Assembly: GCA_021325145.1 (NCBI GenBank)
Contig: JAJPHR010000077.1
Coordinates: 1-64,000 of the forward strand
Length of the DNA stretch: 64,000 bases
Direction: 5' to 3'
Source: Verrucomicrobiota bacterium
GTDB lineage: Bacteria > Verrucomicrobiota > Verrucomicrobiia > Limisphaerales > Pedosphaeraceae
Shown: positions 35,233 to 44,875 of the stretch, one piece after another
Position numbering within the stretch: the stretch's first letter is position 1
How the letters are laid out: every line of letters begins with the position of its first letter
Program-made: the position numbers and the translations under genes
The notes under the pieces: model-generated
Told to the model about the DNA's origin: nothing
Databases searched by the model: none
What the model saw: only the letters and a program-made list of their open reading frames with translations

Positions 35233-38200
35233 CTATTGGCCATTACCGTTGCGGCTAACCAGCCCTCGCCAACCGCCGCGCAGCACTGATTTTCGCAAAC
35301 CTCGCAGGCGACGACCGAAAGTGAGCGGCTCGGGTTTCGGGGTGGGCGCGGGCTCGCGGCGAAAAGGCTCGATCAGATCCAGGATGCGTGGAGCAATGAG
35401 ATTCAGATCGAATTCGTTTTTGACCAGATGCGCAGCCGCTTTGCCGGCCTGGCGTCGCATGGGCTCGTTTTCGAGCAACTGGGCCATCCGTCCGCACATT
35501 GCCTCGAGATCGAGATAGGGCACCGTGAATCCGCCGCCGCGAGCGCAGAACTCATTGGCGCCGCCGGCTTGGTCAAAGCACACCGTGGGTTTGCCCAACG
35601 CGGCGGCTTCGAGCATCACGAGCGGAAACGGGTCCTCACGCGAGCACAAACAGAGCAGGTCGCAGAGAGCCAGGCAGGGATAAGGATTATATTGTTCGCC
35701 GACGAATTTCACGGAATCCTGGAGCTTCAACCGGCGGAGATCCTGGAGCAGGAGCTGCCCTCGCGCATCGTTAGGCAGCCGGCCAATCCACACAAACGCC
35801 ACCTTTCGCCGGTTCCCGATCCGCCGGCGCGTCAACTCCGCCAGTTGCACGAACAAATCCGTCCCTTTGCGCCAGTCGGCAAAACCGCATCCGCCGATAA
35901 CGGCAGCGTCGTCCTCCAGGCCGCACCACTGCCGCACTTCCGCCGCCGTCCGGTCCGAGGCCTGCTGGAGGACGTCGCGGAGAATAATACCCCCGTGAAT
36001 GACGCTGATTTTCTCCGGGGCGATATGGTGACGCTCCGTCAGGTTTCCGGCCACTGCCCCCGAGCAGGCGATAAAATGAGTGGTGTGCCGCTTGACCTCC
36101 TCGAAATTCTCCGGCCCGAAACATCCAATGACGTACTCCAGTTCATGGACATGGGTGATGATAGGGATGGACGCCGGAGCCAGGTTGCGCAAGAAGGCCC
36201 CGTTGGTGGCGGTGTTTGAATGGATAAGCGAAACATCCGTTAGCAGTGGATGGCCGGCTCCAAGTTCCGGAAGAATGTGGGTTTCCGCCAGTTCGCGGAA
36301 GCGATGCTCCAGCGGACCGCCCGATCTTAATACGACGCGGAAATCCGACCGGCCTCGTTCCCGCATCCAGCCCAGTAAGTTCAGGAGAAGAAGCGGCGCT
36401 CCCGTGCGGGAAGCATCGTGTGAGATGAAGAGGATCTTCCCGGAGTTGGATGGTGTGGCACCAAGGAAGGGAGCTTTGATTTCGGGCGCGTTTTTTGGTT
36501 CCAGCATCTCAACCGCCTGAAGGCGGGACTCCATGCGGCGGGCCGGGCTCCGGCTCACTAACTCTGGCATCGGCATCAGCGAGTCCGTTTTGGGGTGAAC
36601 GTCTGAATGCAAAAACTCCGGCTCGAAGCGGTTTTCACGTGGATGAGGAGCAAGATCCTCTTCCAGCAACCTTGCGGGGAAGGACAGTGGATTCCCGGTT
36701 TCTTCCGCCCGCCGCCCGCACTCCATCATTCCCAACAGGACCCGGATCAACCTCGGCGTAGCCGGGGTGGAGCACTCCAGGCAATCGTGCAGCGTGGTCT
36801 CCTGAAAAAGCATTTTCGCCGCAGGCGGATTTGACAACTCCCTCAGCACCTCGGGAATGTGGTCCCGCGCGGTAATGTGCCACGCCGGAGCGACATAGAG
36901 TGGCGAGTTGGTGTAATCGAGGACCGCCACCGGCAAACCGAGCATCATCGCTTCGAGCATCGCCGTCGAGGGCGTGGTGACCACGGCGTCCACTGTTTGC
37001 AACACCTCGGCCAGTTCTCGTCCAGTCAGATCATTCGCGGCAGCAGACACGCCAAGTTCCTGGTTCAATCCTTTGGTCAACCTCCAAACGGGCTGGATTC
37101 CGAAGCCGCCGATCGCTTGTTGATCCGCGAAGAACTGCTTCAAGTGCATCAACGCCGATCGCACTTGCCGGTGTTGTTTCTCGTTGAACCACGGCGTCAG
37201 TGCCGTCATCACCAGGATTCGGCAAGGTTCGTCCGAACGCCTTTGCCGGCGTTTGAATCCGTAAAACCGATCGAAACGCGGGCTGCCGGTGACCTCGCAC
37301 TTGCCGGCGTTGCCCCAGGACTCCAAATAGCGGGCCTGGGCGCGTCCGAGGCAGGCGATCTTGTGGCCCAATACCGGTTGGAAAATGGCGCCGGGCGGGA
37401 GTTGCGGGTGTTCCCAGGTGTTTCGATATTCCAAAATGCCGTCGGCCAGAATAAGTGTCGGCACACCGGCGGACACGGCGTTACAAACCAGGTCGCGGCC
37501 CGGCTCGACATACGTATCATGCGTGACCAGCGCCGCCGCATTCTTCAACTGTTCGGGATTGGCGTCCGTCGGATTAAGCACTCGGAACGGCAGCTTCCAG
37601 TGTGGCAGCCAACTGCTGTAAAGAGGATGGTTCGAATCAGCCGTGAGCAGGACCAACTGCTTCGGATGCGCGGGCGAAGAGATTTGGAACGGAGGCGCTT
37701 CCTCCTTGGTGGCGGAGATGATCCACCACTCGGCGTCCTCCAGCGCGTTGGTGACTGGCAGATTTAACGCCCTCATTTGCCGCGGAGCGCGCGGCAGTTT
37801 CATCCCGCCCCCCGCATTCTGCCGATGGACCTGCTTCAGAAACAGGAACTGCTGGCAAAGTCCGGCCAGCTTCGCCAAATCGAACGTATGAAAATGCCAG
37901 GGATTGGGATCCTCTCCCTTTTCATCCACCCACATGTTTGGCACCGAGCCAATAAACGTTCCGCCCGGCTTGAGCACGCGCCTGACTTCGAGAAAGAACT
38001 GCTCGGGCGCTTTGAGATGCTCGATGGTTTCAAACGACACCACCACGTCGACGGATTCATCGGCGATCCGCGGCAGCCGGCAAACATCCCCTTCGCGAAA
38101 TTCGAGGTTGGAAAATTGCGGGACAAAATGATCGCGCGCATACGTGATGGCCGAAGCGCTTGAATCGATTCCGATGACCCGGACTGCCGGCGAACTGTGC

Positions 38201-38973
38201 GCCAGGATGGCGCCGCCGTAACCCAGGCCGCACGCGGCGTCCAGCACCAGCCCATCGCGGGGCAGAAGCTCGCGTGCCAGTGTGTAACGGGCGATGTGCG
38301 CATCCGAGCGGCGACCGCTTTCGCGCAACATGTCCATGTGCAAATCGCGCTCCGCTTTCAGCGCGGCCAGGGGATGCCGTTCACGTGCCACCGCCGGAAT
38401 TCGCTCGAAGACGAGCGTGATTTGCCAGGTCTCCTTCTCCAGCGCCTCGTACGGCACGACGGTCTGAATCAGCGGATGCTTGCGGAAGCCTGCCTCGAAG
38501 AAGCGCGATTCCCACCAGGCACGATCACGCACGGTCAGATGCCAGCGCTTGTCCCGGTCTGGCGTGGTTGCCAGTTGGATGAATACGAAGCGCCGGGTGA
38601 CACGATAGAGTTCGAGCAACGCCGCCGGCACGTCTGCCTCGGCGATGTGTTCCAAGCAATCTGTACTAACCACGGTGTGGAACGCCGCATTCGGGTAAGG
38701 CATGGATAAAATCGACCCCTGGGTGAAGTGACCCGGAGCAAAATGTTCCGCCTCCCTCACCACCTGCTCGGCCACATCCAAGCCATGCGCGTCCACGCCC
38801 CGGTTCAGAAGCGTTCGCACCAGCAATCCCATGCCAAAGCCCACATCGAGCAATTTGCCTTTCCCGCATACGGAAAGGATTTGGTCGGCAATCACTTCCG
38901 GGTCCGTGAAGGAATGGCTGCCCCAACGGTCGGGGCGCGACCAATACTCGGTATATTCACGCTGGTAATCCAT
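35233..38973 (-). CDS. Multidomain protein: two methyltransferases, GT-like domain and GT4 glycosyltransferase
   Basis: 1246 residues from ATG at 38973 (MDYQREYTEYWSRPDRWGSH); the frame stays open to 39225 but with no conserved sequence. Residues about 1-195 are a SAM methyltransferase (LLDVGFGMGLLVRTLLNRG), 200-420 a second one (LVLDAACGLGYGGAIL, VSFETIEHLKAPEQFFLEVR). About 430-760 resembles a GT-B/CDP-glycerol-transferase-type domain (AVVTTPSTAMLEAMMLGLPV, with GSPRFDRFYGFKR). About 850-1210 is a GT4 glycosyltransferase (FISHDASRTGAPLLLLNLL, CGFADWRKGTDLFVQLAEL, FPLVMLEAAALGKPTVCFD). No membrane segment. Probably makes and methylates a surface glycan; the substrates are unknown. Confidence 0.88.
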   Translation of the reverse strand: MDYQREYTEYWSRPDRWGSHSFTDPEVIADQILSVCGKGKLLDVGFGMGLLVRTLLNRGVDAHGLDVAEQVVREAEHFAPGHFTQGSILSMPYPNAAFHTVVSTDCLEHIAEADVPAALLELYRVTRRFVFIQLATTPDRDKRWHLTVRDRAWWESRFFEAGFRKHPLIQTVVPYEALEKETWQITLVFERIPAVARERHPLAALKAERDLHMDMLRESGRRSDAHIARYTLARELLPRDGLVLDAACGLGYGGAILAHSSPAVRVIGIDSSASAITYARDHFVPQFSNLEFREGDVCRLPRIADESVDVVVSFETIEHLKAPEQFFLEVRRVLKPGGTFIGSVPNMWVDEKGEDPNPWHFHTFDLAKLAGLCQQFLFLKQVHRQNAGGGMKLPRAPRQMRALNLPVTNALEDAEWWIISATKEEAPPFQISSPAHPKQLVLLTADSNHPLYSSWLPHWKLPFRVLNPTDANPEQLKNAAALVTHDTYVEPGRDLVCNAVSAGVPTLILADGILEYRNTWEHPQLPPGAIFQPVLGHKIACLGRAQARYLESWGNAGKCEVTGSPRFDRFYGFKRRQRRSDEPCRILVMTALTPWFNEKQHRQVRSALMHLKQFFADQQAIGGFGIQPVWRLTKGLNQELGVSAAANDLTGRELAEVLQTVDAVVTTPSTAMLEAMMLGLPVAVLDYTNSPLYVAPAWHITARDHIPEVLRELSNPPAAKMLFQETTLHDCLECSTPATPRLIRVLLGMMECGRRAEETGNPLSFPARLLEEDLAPHPRENRFEPEFLHSDVHPKTDSLMPMPELVSRSPARRMESRLQAVEMLEPKNAPEIKAPFLGATPSNSGKILFISHDASRTGAPLLLLNLLGWMRERGRSDFRVVLRSGGPLEHRFRELAETHILPELGAGHPLLTDVSLIHSNTATNGAFLRNLAPASIPIITHVHELEYVIGCFGPENFEEVKRHTTHFIACSGAVAGNLTERHHIAPEKISVIHGGIILRDVLQQASDRTAAEVRQWCGLEDDAAVIGGCGFADWRKGTDLFVQLAELTRRRIGNRRKVAFVWIGRLPNDARGQLLLQDLRRLKLQDSVKFVGEQYNPYPCLALCDLLCLCSREDPFPLVMLEAAALGKPTVCFDQAGGANEFCARGGGFTVPYLDLEAMCGRMAQLLENEPMRRQAGKAAAHLVKNEFDLNLIAPRILDLIEPFRREPAPTPKPEPLTFGRRLRGLRKSVLRGGWRGLVSRNGNGQ

Positions 38974-39411
38974 GTCGGAGAGTCGCTGCGTCAGGTTGCT
39001 GCGTTTCAGCCGGGCTTTGGTTGGGAACGGATTGCTGACCGTATGCAGCGTTTTGATGCCACCGCCGAACGATTCGCAACACCTGCGCTGAAACCCGAAA
39101 CCCAGCTCGTGTTTGCCTGCGACTTTAGGGCTTCCGACAGCATTCACAAAGGGGGTGAATACCCCATCGCTTGTGCTGGGCTGGTGTTGCGCGCCCAGGC
39201 AACAGTCTTCACACAGCGTTATCAACGAGTTTGCATTGGGCAGGCAGCGGCGCGCACAGGAGTGCGCATCCTACGGGGTAATTTGCGAAATTCACGTTTT
39301 AGACCCGCCGATTCCGCCCATTGACAACCCTTCGAAGAGTTCTACTGTCTTTGACAAAGACACCGGCGGCTTCACACCGCTCGTAGGAAGCTGGATCGAT
39401 CGCACAAGCTG

Positions 39412-40662
39412 ATGAAACCTTTTATGAACCTGTTCCTTGGCGTGCTGGCGGTTGTATTCCTCGCGATGACGGTGGCTCCGCCGGCTTTTTCCGCGGAGGT
39501 TCCTGAGAGTGGCGGGGGCAAGGCGTTGGCCGAGGGCAATAACGTTTTCGCCTTGGACCTGTATGGCCGGCTCGGCGCTGCCGAAGGCAATCTGTTCTTT
39601 TCCCCCTACAGCGTTTCCACCTGCCTGGCCATGACGTATGCCGGCACGCGCGGGGAGACGGAGAAACAGATGGCGCAAGTCCTGCATTTCCCGCCCGACC
39701 AAGGCCAGGTGCATGCGTCGTTCGGCGAGTTGCAGCGGCAGTTGAACGAAATCCAAACGAAAAGCGGCGTCAACTTGAACGTGGCCAATGGTTTGTGGGC
39801 GCAAAAGACCCATCCGTTCCTGCCCGCCTTTCTCGAGATTGCGCAGCGGGAATACGAAGCGAACCTGAGGCAGGTCGATTTCCGGACCCAGGCGGAGGCA
39901 GCGCGCCCCGAGATCAACGATTGGGTGTCCGATAAAACCAAGGGGAAGATAAAAGACCTGATTCCGCCCGGACTGCTTACTCCCCTCTCCCGCCTCGTGC
40001 TGGTCAACGCGATTTATTTCAAGGGCCAATGGACCATGCCTTTTCAAACGAACAGCACCGTCAACGCGCCATTTCACGCGGCCGGCGGCCGGGAAATTCA
40101 GGCGCGCTTGATGAGCATGAACGGCAAGGAGTTCAAATACGCCGAACCGGAGGGATTGCAGTTGGTTGAATTGCCCTACGCCAACGGCGCCTTATCGATG
40201 GTGGTTCTGCTTCCGCGCGAGCAGGATGGCCTCAAGAAACTGGAAAGCGCGCTCGATTCCAAAAACTTGCATGGCTGGCTCGCCGGGGCCCAAAAGCAAA
40301 AGGTCAATGTATTCATGCCCAAATTCAAACTGGAAACCAGTTCCCGCCTGGACCAAACGCTCGCGGCGATGGGCATGCGCGATGCCTTCAACGACCACGA
40401 GGCGGACTTTTCCGGGATGGATGGCGCGCGGGATCTGTACCTCTCAGCCGTCGTTCATAAGGCTTTCGTGGATGTGAATGAAGAGGGCACGGAGGCTGCC
40501 GCAGCCACCGGGGCTGTCGTGGCGATGCGAGCCGTGGTCCGGCCCAAACCCATTCCCACATTCCGCGCCGACCATCCGTTTATCTTTTTGATTCGGGAGA
40601 ACGCTTCCGGCAGCATCTTGTTCCTTGGCCGGTTGGCCGAGCCGCCATCGGTAAATAAGTGA
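39412..40662 (+). CDS. Secreted serpin (serine protease inhibitor)
   Basis: 416 residues with a signal peptide (MNLFLGVLAVVFLAMTVAPP, cleavage near FSA). The serpin fold is clear: NLFFSPYSVSTCLAMTYAGT, VLVNAIYFKGQW, VELPYANGALSMVVLLP, VNVFMPKFKLETSSRLD, and the C-terminal HPFIFLIRENASGSILFLGR. The hinge of the reactive loop, NEEGTEAAAATGAVVAMR, keeps the small residues needed for insertion, so it is probably inhibitory. Aligning from the hinge puts Arg at P1, predicting a trypsin-like target, though the loop is about five residues longer than in antitrypsin. Bacterial serpins are uncommon. It diverges from the multidomain gene. Confidence 0.94.
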   Translation: MKPFMNLFLGVLAVVFLAMTVAPPAFSAEVPESGGGKALAEGNNVFALDLYGRLGAAEGNLFFSPYSVSTCLAMTYAGTRGETEKQMAQVLHFPPDQGQVHASFGELQRQLNEIQTKSGVNLNVANGLWAQKTHPFLPAFLEIAQREYEANLRQVDFRTQAEAARPEINDWVSDKTKGKIKDLIPPGLLTPLSRLVLVNAIYFKGQWTMPFQTNSTVNAPFHAAGGREIQARLMSMNGKEFKYAEPEGLQLVELPYANGALSMVVLLPREQDGLKKLESALDSKNLHGWLAGAQKQKVNVFMPKFKLETSSRLDQTLAAMGMRDAFNDHEADFSGMDGARDLYLSAVVHKAFVDVNEEGTEAAAATGAVVAMRAVVRPKPIPTFRADHPFIFLIRENASGSILFLGRLAEPPSVNK

Positions 40663-40715
40663 ATGGAGCAGACTAGTGCCGCCCATATGGTCACCGTGAA
40701 CATGGATCCGGGATA

Positions 40716-41321
40716 TTGAAAATCGGACCCGTCCAAAAACTACGCCGCGTCTGTGTTTATTGCGGCTCGAATTCCGGATCACGTCCGGATTACTCCCAGG
40801 CTGCCCGGGAAATGGGGACCGCACTTGTTCGCAGGGGCATCGAGTTGGTTTACGGCGGCGGGCGGGTTGGCCTCATGGGCGTCATCGCCGACGCAGTCCT
40901 GACCGCCGGAGGAAAAGTGATCGGCGTCATTCCCCAGGACCTCGTAGCCAGGGAAGTCGCGCATCGGGGATTGACGGACTTGCGCGTGGTCGGCTCCATG
41001 CACGAACGCAAGGCATCGATGGTTGAGTTGTCGGACGCTTTCATCGCCCTGCCTGGCGGCTTTGGAACCATGGAGGAATTCTGCGAGGTGTTGACCTGGG
41101 CGCAACTTGGGCTGCATCGCAAACCACACGGCTTGTTAAACGTGGCGGGGTTTTATGATCCACTCCTGGCATTCTTCGACCACGCGGTAGCAGAAGCCTT
41201 CGTCCGCCCGGCACATCGCTCGCTCGTCGTGGCGCACACGCAACCCGAAGGGCTGCTGGATCTGCTCACCACGGTGGAACCGCCCCATCTCGATAAGTGG
41301 ATTGACCGGGACAGGACCTAA
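40716..41321 (+). CDS. LOG family protein (cytokinin riboside 5'-monophosphate phosphoribohydrolase-like)
   Basis: 201 residues from TTG at 40716; an ATG at 40702 leads to an immediate stop in another frame. The Rossmann-type start RVCVYCGSNSGSRPDY, ELVYGGGRVGLMGVIADAVL, the MHERKASMVELSDAFIALPG box and GGFGTMEEF (the PGGxGTxxE catalytic motif) define the LOG/YgdH family. Family members cleave the N-glycosidic bond of nucleoside 5'-monophosphates. The true substrate here is unknown. It lies 54 bp after the serpin gene and may be read with it. Confidence 0.92.
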   Translation: MKIGPVQKLRRVCVYCGSNSGSRPDYSQAAREMGTALVRRGIELVYGGGRVGLMGVIADAVLTAGGKVIGVIPQDLVAREVAHRGLTDLRVVGSMHERKASMVELSDAFIALPGGFGTMEEFCEVLTWAQLGLHRKPHGLLNVAGFYDPLLAFFDHAVAEAFVRPAHRSLVVAHTQPEGLLDLLTTVEPPHLDKWIDRDRT

Positions 41322-41355
41322 ACCTCAATGCGTCTGCACTCCATGTGGGCCGCAG

Positions 41356-41721
41356 TCATACGAGGAGCAACATCGACCCGTGCTGGTCGTGCTCGTTCAA
41401 CGGTTCAACCGGGGTTGGTTTCTGAAAGAATGCTTTCTGCGCAATCTCCTCGCGTTTGCTCTCCACGCGCAACGAGCGCTTGAATGACATCGGGTGCGGT
41501 CGATTCTCCGTTTGGTAAGCCTGCCGCACACTCTGAACCCGGGTGGAAAGCAAGGAAGTATCAATCGGCTTACCCATGTCTGCGGTACGCTTCCAATCAG
41601 ACGGCATGGACGAGGCGATACGCTGGAAGCCGCGCCGGTCCCACCAGAAGATCATGTGGATGAGGCAATACAGGAGGAACAGCAATCCAACTATTACGAA
41701 ATATTCAGCCAACGTTTCCAT
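41356..41721 (-). CDS. Small single-pass membrane protein, hypothetical
   Basis: 121 residues from ATG at 41721. One N-terminal helix (YFVIVGLLFLLYCLIHMIFWW) is followed by a charged cytoplasmic tail with many Arg and Lys and no Cys. No family was recognised. It is convergent with the LOG gene, 35 bp away. The coding call rests on length, a clean helix and the amphipathic-to-basic transition, so it is moderate. Confidence 0.6.
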   Translation of the reverse strand: METLAEYFVIVGLLFLLYCLIHMIFWWDRRGFQRIASSMPSDWKRTADMGKPIDTSLLSTRVQSVRQAYQTENRPHPMSFKRSLRVESKREEIAQKAFFQKPTPVEPLNEHDQHGSMLLLV

Positions 41722-41795
41722 GCGTTGCCCGCTCAATCAACTCCAGCGCGGTTTCTGTGGTGAGTTGCTGGACCCCTGCAATTCATATACGCCAA

Positions 41796-41895
41796 GTGTC
41801 AAAAAATTTACCATTCAGGATAGGCTTTGTAAATGTGCGTTTCCCGACGCGACTCTGTTCTCGGCAATAGGACACAGTGTCCGGTTTTGAGACAC
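41796..41895. promoter_or_regulatory. GTGTC cluster, possible PilR-like activator sites
   Basis: GTGTC at 41796-41800 and 41877-41881, and its complement GACAC at 41871-41875 and 41891-41895. The central pair forms the perfect dyad GGACACAGTGTCC at 41870-41882. PilR of Pseudomonas is known to bind (C/G)TGTC motifs upstream of pilA. The cluster is about 110-210 bp upstream of a possible sigma-54 promoter for the pilin gene. The link is inference. Confidence 0.35.
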
Positions 41896-42004
41896 GATTC
41901 GTGGCCATTTCATCGAAAGCAGACCCGATCACATAGCTTGTATGTGGGCCATCACGCGACCACTACCACTTGAGGGCTTGGTAAAAAAAGGCCGTGAACT
42001 GTCA

Positions 42005-42020
42005 TGGCATTGTCTCTGCT
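42005..42020 (+). promoter_or_regulatory. Candidate sigma-54 promoter of the pilin gene
   Basis: TGGCATTGTCTCTGCT has GG and GC at the exact -24/-12 spacing (12 bases), with TGGCA matching the -24 box; the -12 box is CTGCT rather than TTGCT. Transcription would start near 42031, about 100 nt before the pilin ATG. Pilin genes are often sigma-54 dependent. Confidence 0.45.
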
Positions 42021-42131
42021 ATGTCCCCAAGTGCGGTCGGCAGCAGGCAATGTGTGAACGGCCAGTCGTAATAATAACTTAACCCGCCTGCTGCCACGTT
42101 CACGCCGCAAGCAGAAAAGAAAAGTAACCGT

Positions 42132-42506
42132 ATGAAACGCAATACCTCCCGCAAATCGGGCTTCACCCTCGTTGAAATCATGATCGTCGTGGCCATCATC
42201 GGCCTCCTCGCCGCCATCGCGATTCCCAACTTTGTGCGCGCCCGCACCACCTCGCAGCAAAACGCCTGCATCAACAACCTCCGCCAGATCGACGGCGCCA
42301 AGCAGCAGTGGGCTTTGGAATTCAAGGCCTCGGCGACCACGACCCCCGGCGCAACGGACATCCAGCCCTACTTGGGCCGCGGTGTTGGCAGCTTGCCGAC
42401 CTGCCCCTCGACGTCGAACACCAACTTCGCGAGCAGCTACAGCTTGCAAACCCTGACGAACGCCCCGGTTTGCAACATCGTGACGGCCACGCACGTCCTG
42501 AATTAA
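42132..42506 (+). CDS. Type IV pilin-like/pseudopilin protein
   Basis: 124 residues. MKRNTSRKSGFTLVEIMIVV gives a short basic leader, Gly before FTLVE (prepilin peptidase site, Glu5 of the mature protein) and one hydrophobic helix (MIVVAIIGLLAAIAIPNFV). Four Cys at 46 and in the C-terminal third could form disulfides (SLPTCPSTS, APVCNIVT). Its size and leader fit a small type IVa pilin or PulG-like major pseudopilin. It is followed at once by an intrinsic terminator and may be driven by the sigma-54 promoter at 42005. Confidence 0.9.
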   Translation: MKRNTSRKSGFTLVEIMIVVAIIGLLAAIAIPNFVRARTTSQQNACINNLRQIDGAKQQWALEFKASATTTPGATDIQPYLGRGVGSLPTCPSTSNTNFASSYSLQTLTNAPVCNIVTATHVLN

Positions 42507-42529
42507 TCGACTCCCTCAGAGCTTGAGCA

Positions 42530-42567
42530 AGGCTTGGGATGCACTCCCAAGCCTTGTTGCTTTTTCG
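42530..42567 (+). terminator. Rho-independent terminator of the pilin gene
   Basis: AAGGCTTGGGA, loop TGCAC, TCCCAAGCCTT forms a perfect 11-bp stem, followed by GTTGCTTTTTCG. It begins about 24 nt after the pilin stop. Confidence 0.88.
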
Positions 42568-42605
42568 GGGCTTGCGCTCGTTGCCTCTGCGCCGATAATG
42601 ACCGG

Positions 42606-42973
42606 ATGAAATCGGTGGCAATTATTGGCGCCTCGAACGACCGCGCTAAATTTGGAAACAAGGCAGTGCGGGCGTTCCAACAACAGGGTTACGCCGTTTA
42701 CCCGGTCAATCCCAAAGAGAGCGCCATCGAAGGGATGCCGGCCTACAAGAGCATCCGGGACGTGCCGGTGCGTCCTGGCCTCATCAGTGTTTACCTGCCG
42801 CCTCCGGTCCTCCTGAACATTCTCCCGGACATCGCCGCCAAAGGGTGCGATGAACTTTGGCTCAACCCCGGCACTGAATCAGATGAGGTGCTGGCGGCCG
42901 CGGAAAAGCTGGGGCTCAACGTCATCCAGGCTTGCAGCATCGTCGGCGTTGGTGTTTCACCCGCCAGACTGTG

Positions 42974-42974
<1 letters not shown>
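42606..42974 (+). CDS. CoA-binding domain protein (YccU-like)
   Basis: 122 residues from ATG at 42606 (MKSVAIIGASNDRAKFGNKA). The Rossmann-like CoA-binding fold is shown by VAIIGASNDRAKFGNKAVRA, YAVYPVNPKESAIEG, ISVYLPPPVLLNILPDIAA and DELWLNPGTESDEV. The single-domain length (about 120-140) is that of the YccU family, whose role is not well known. Its stop overlaps the Tgt start codon by one base (TGATG), so the two genes are translationally coupled. Confidence 0.92.
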
Positions 42975-44110
<1,136 letters not shown>

Positions 44111-44178
44111 TGCGGTCTCCTTTTTTTACAATCTTGGCCGGAAATATCGAGGCCAAAAACACCAAGTTCCAAGTGCCA

Positions 44179-44802
44179 TCACTTCTGCAAATACTTCACC
44201 ACCGCATCCGTCCTGGAATGGACATGGAGTTTGTTGTAGATGCTGTTGAGGTGTTTGCGCACGGTATCGATGCTGATGGAAAGGCGGTCGGCTATTTCCT
44301 TGTAAAGGTAACCCTGCGAAAGGTGATGCAGGACTTCCTCCTCACGTTTGGACAGGCTGGCGATTTCATTTGGCGCGGGCGTCTGGTGAAAATACTGCAC
44401 CACCTTGCGCGCGATGTGACTGGACATCGGGGAGCCGCCCGTAACCACCTGCCGGATCGCCTGGCTGAGTTCGGTGCGGGAAGTCCGCTTGAGCAAGTAG
44501 CCGCACGCGCCCGCCGCGAGGGATTGAAAAATCTTTTCCGTGTCCTCGTAAACCGTGAGCATCACGACCAGCAGGTCCGGATGCACAACTTTGAGCTTCC
44601 GAACGCATTCGATCCCGCTCATGGCCGGGAGGTTGATGTCCATCAACAACACATCCGGGCGGTCCTGGGGCACGCCGACCATGGCGGCTTCCGCCGTGCG
44701 GTATTGGCCCACGCAACGAAAGCCGTCTTCCTGGCTCAACAGGAAGACCAGACTCTCACGAATCTCATCATCATCATCGACTACCGAAATAGTTATGGCC
44801 AT
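44179..44802 (-). CDS. NarL/FixJ-type response regulator
   Basis: 207 residues. Receiver domain with acidic pocket VVDDDDEIRESL, phospho-acceptor Asp55 (VLLMDINLP), Thr in VVMLTVYED and Lys in YLLKRTSR. A LuxR-type HTH near 140-205 (LSKREEEVLHHLSQGYLYKE, IADRLSISIDTVRKHLNSIY). It regulates transcription when phosphorylated, probably by the kinase encoded 73 bp upstream on the same strand. The target genes are unknown. It converges with tgt. Confidence 0.95.
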   Translation of the reverse strand: MAITISVVDDDDEIRESLVFLLSQEDGFRCVGQYRTAEAAMVGVPQDRPDVLLMDINLPAMSGIECVRKLKVVHPDLLVVMLTVYEDTEKIFQSLAAGACGYLLKRTSRTELSQAIRQVVTGGSPMSSHIARKVVQYFHQTPAPNEIASLSKREEEVLHHLSQGYLYKEIADRLSISIDTVRKHLNSIYNKLHVHSRTDAVVKYLQK

Positions 44803-44875
44803 GAAACCGGTCTGTTAGTTTACCTGCTGGACCACAGCGCGCAATTACCCAAACATGTAATATGCCCGCCCGGGT

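Noticed and set aside
42949-42965. 17-mer TTGGTGTTTCACCCGCC shared with 29651-29667
   Set aside because: At 42.9 kb it encodes the conserved end of the CoA-binding protein (GVGVSPAR), so the match is likely chance and not a repeat copy.
44140-44165. AAAAACACCAAGTTCCAAGTGCC as a copy of the AACACCAAAA repeat family
   Set aside because: The similarity is short and without a second arm; it cannot be told from chance.
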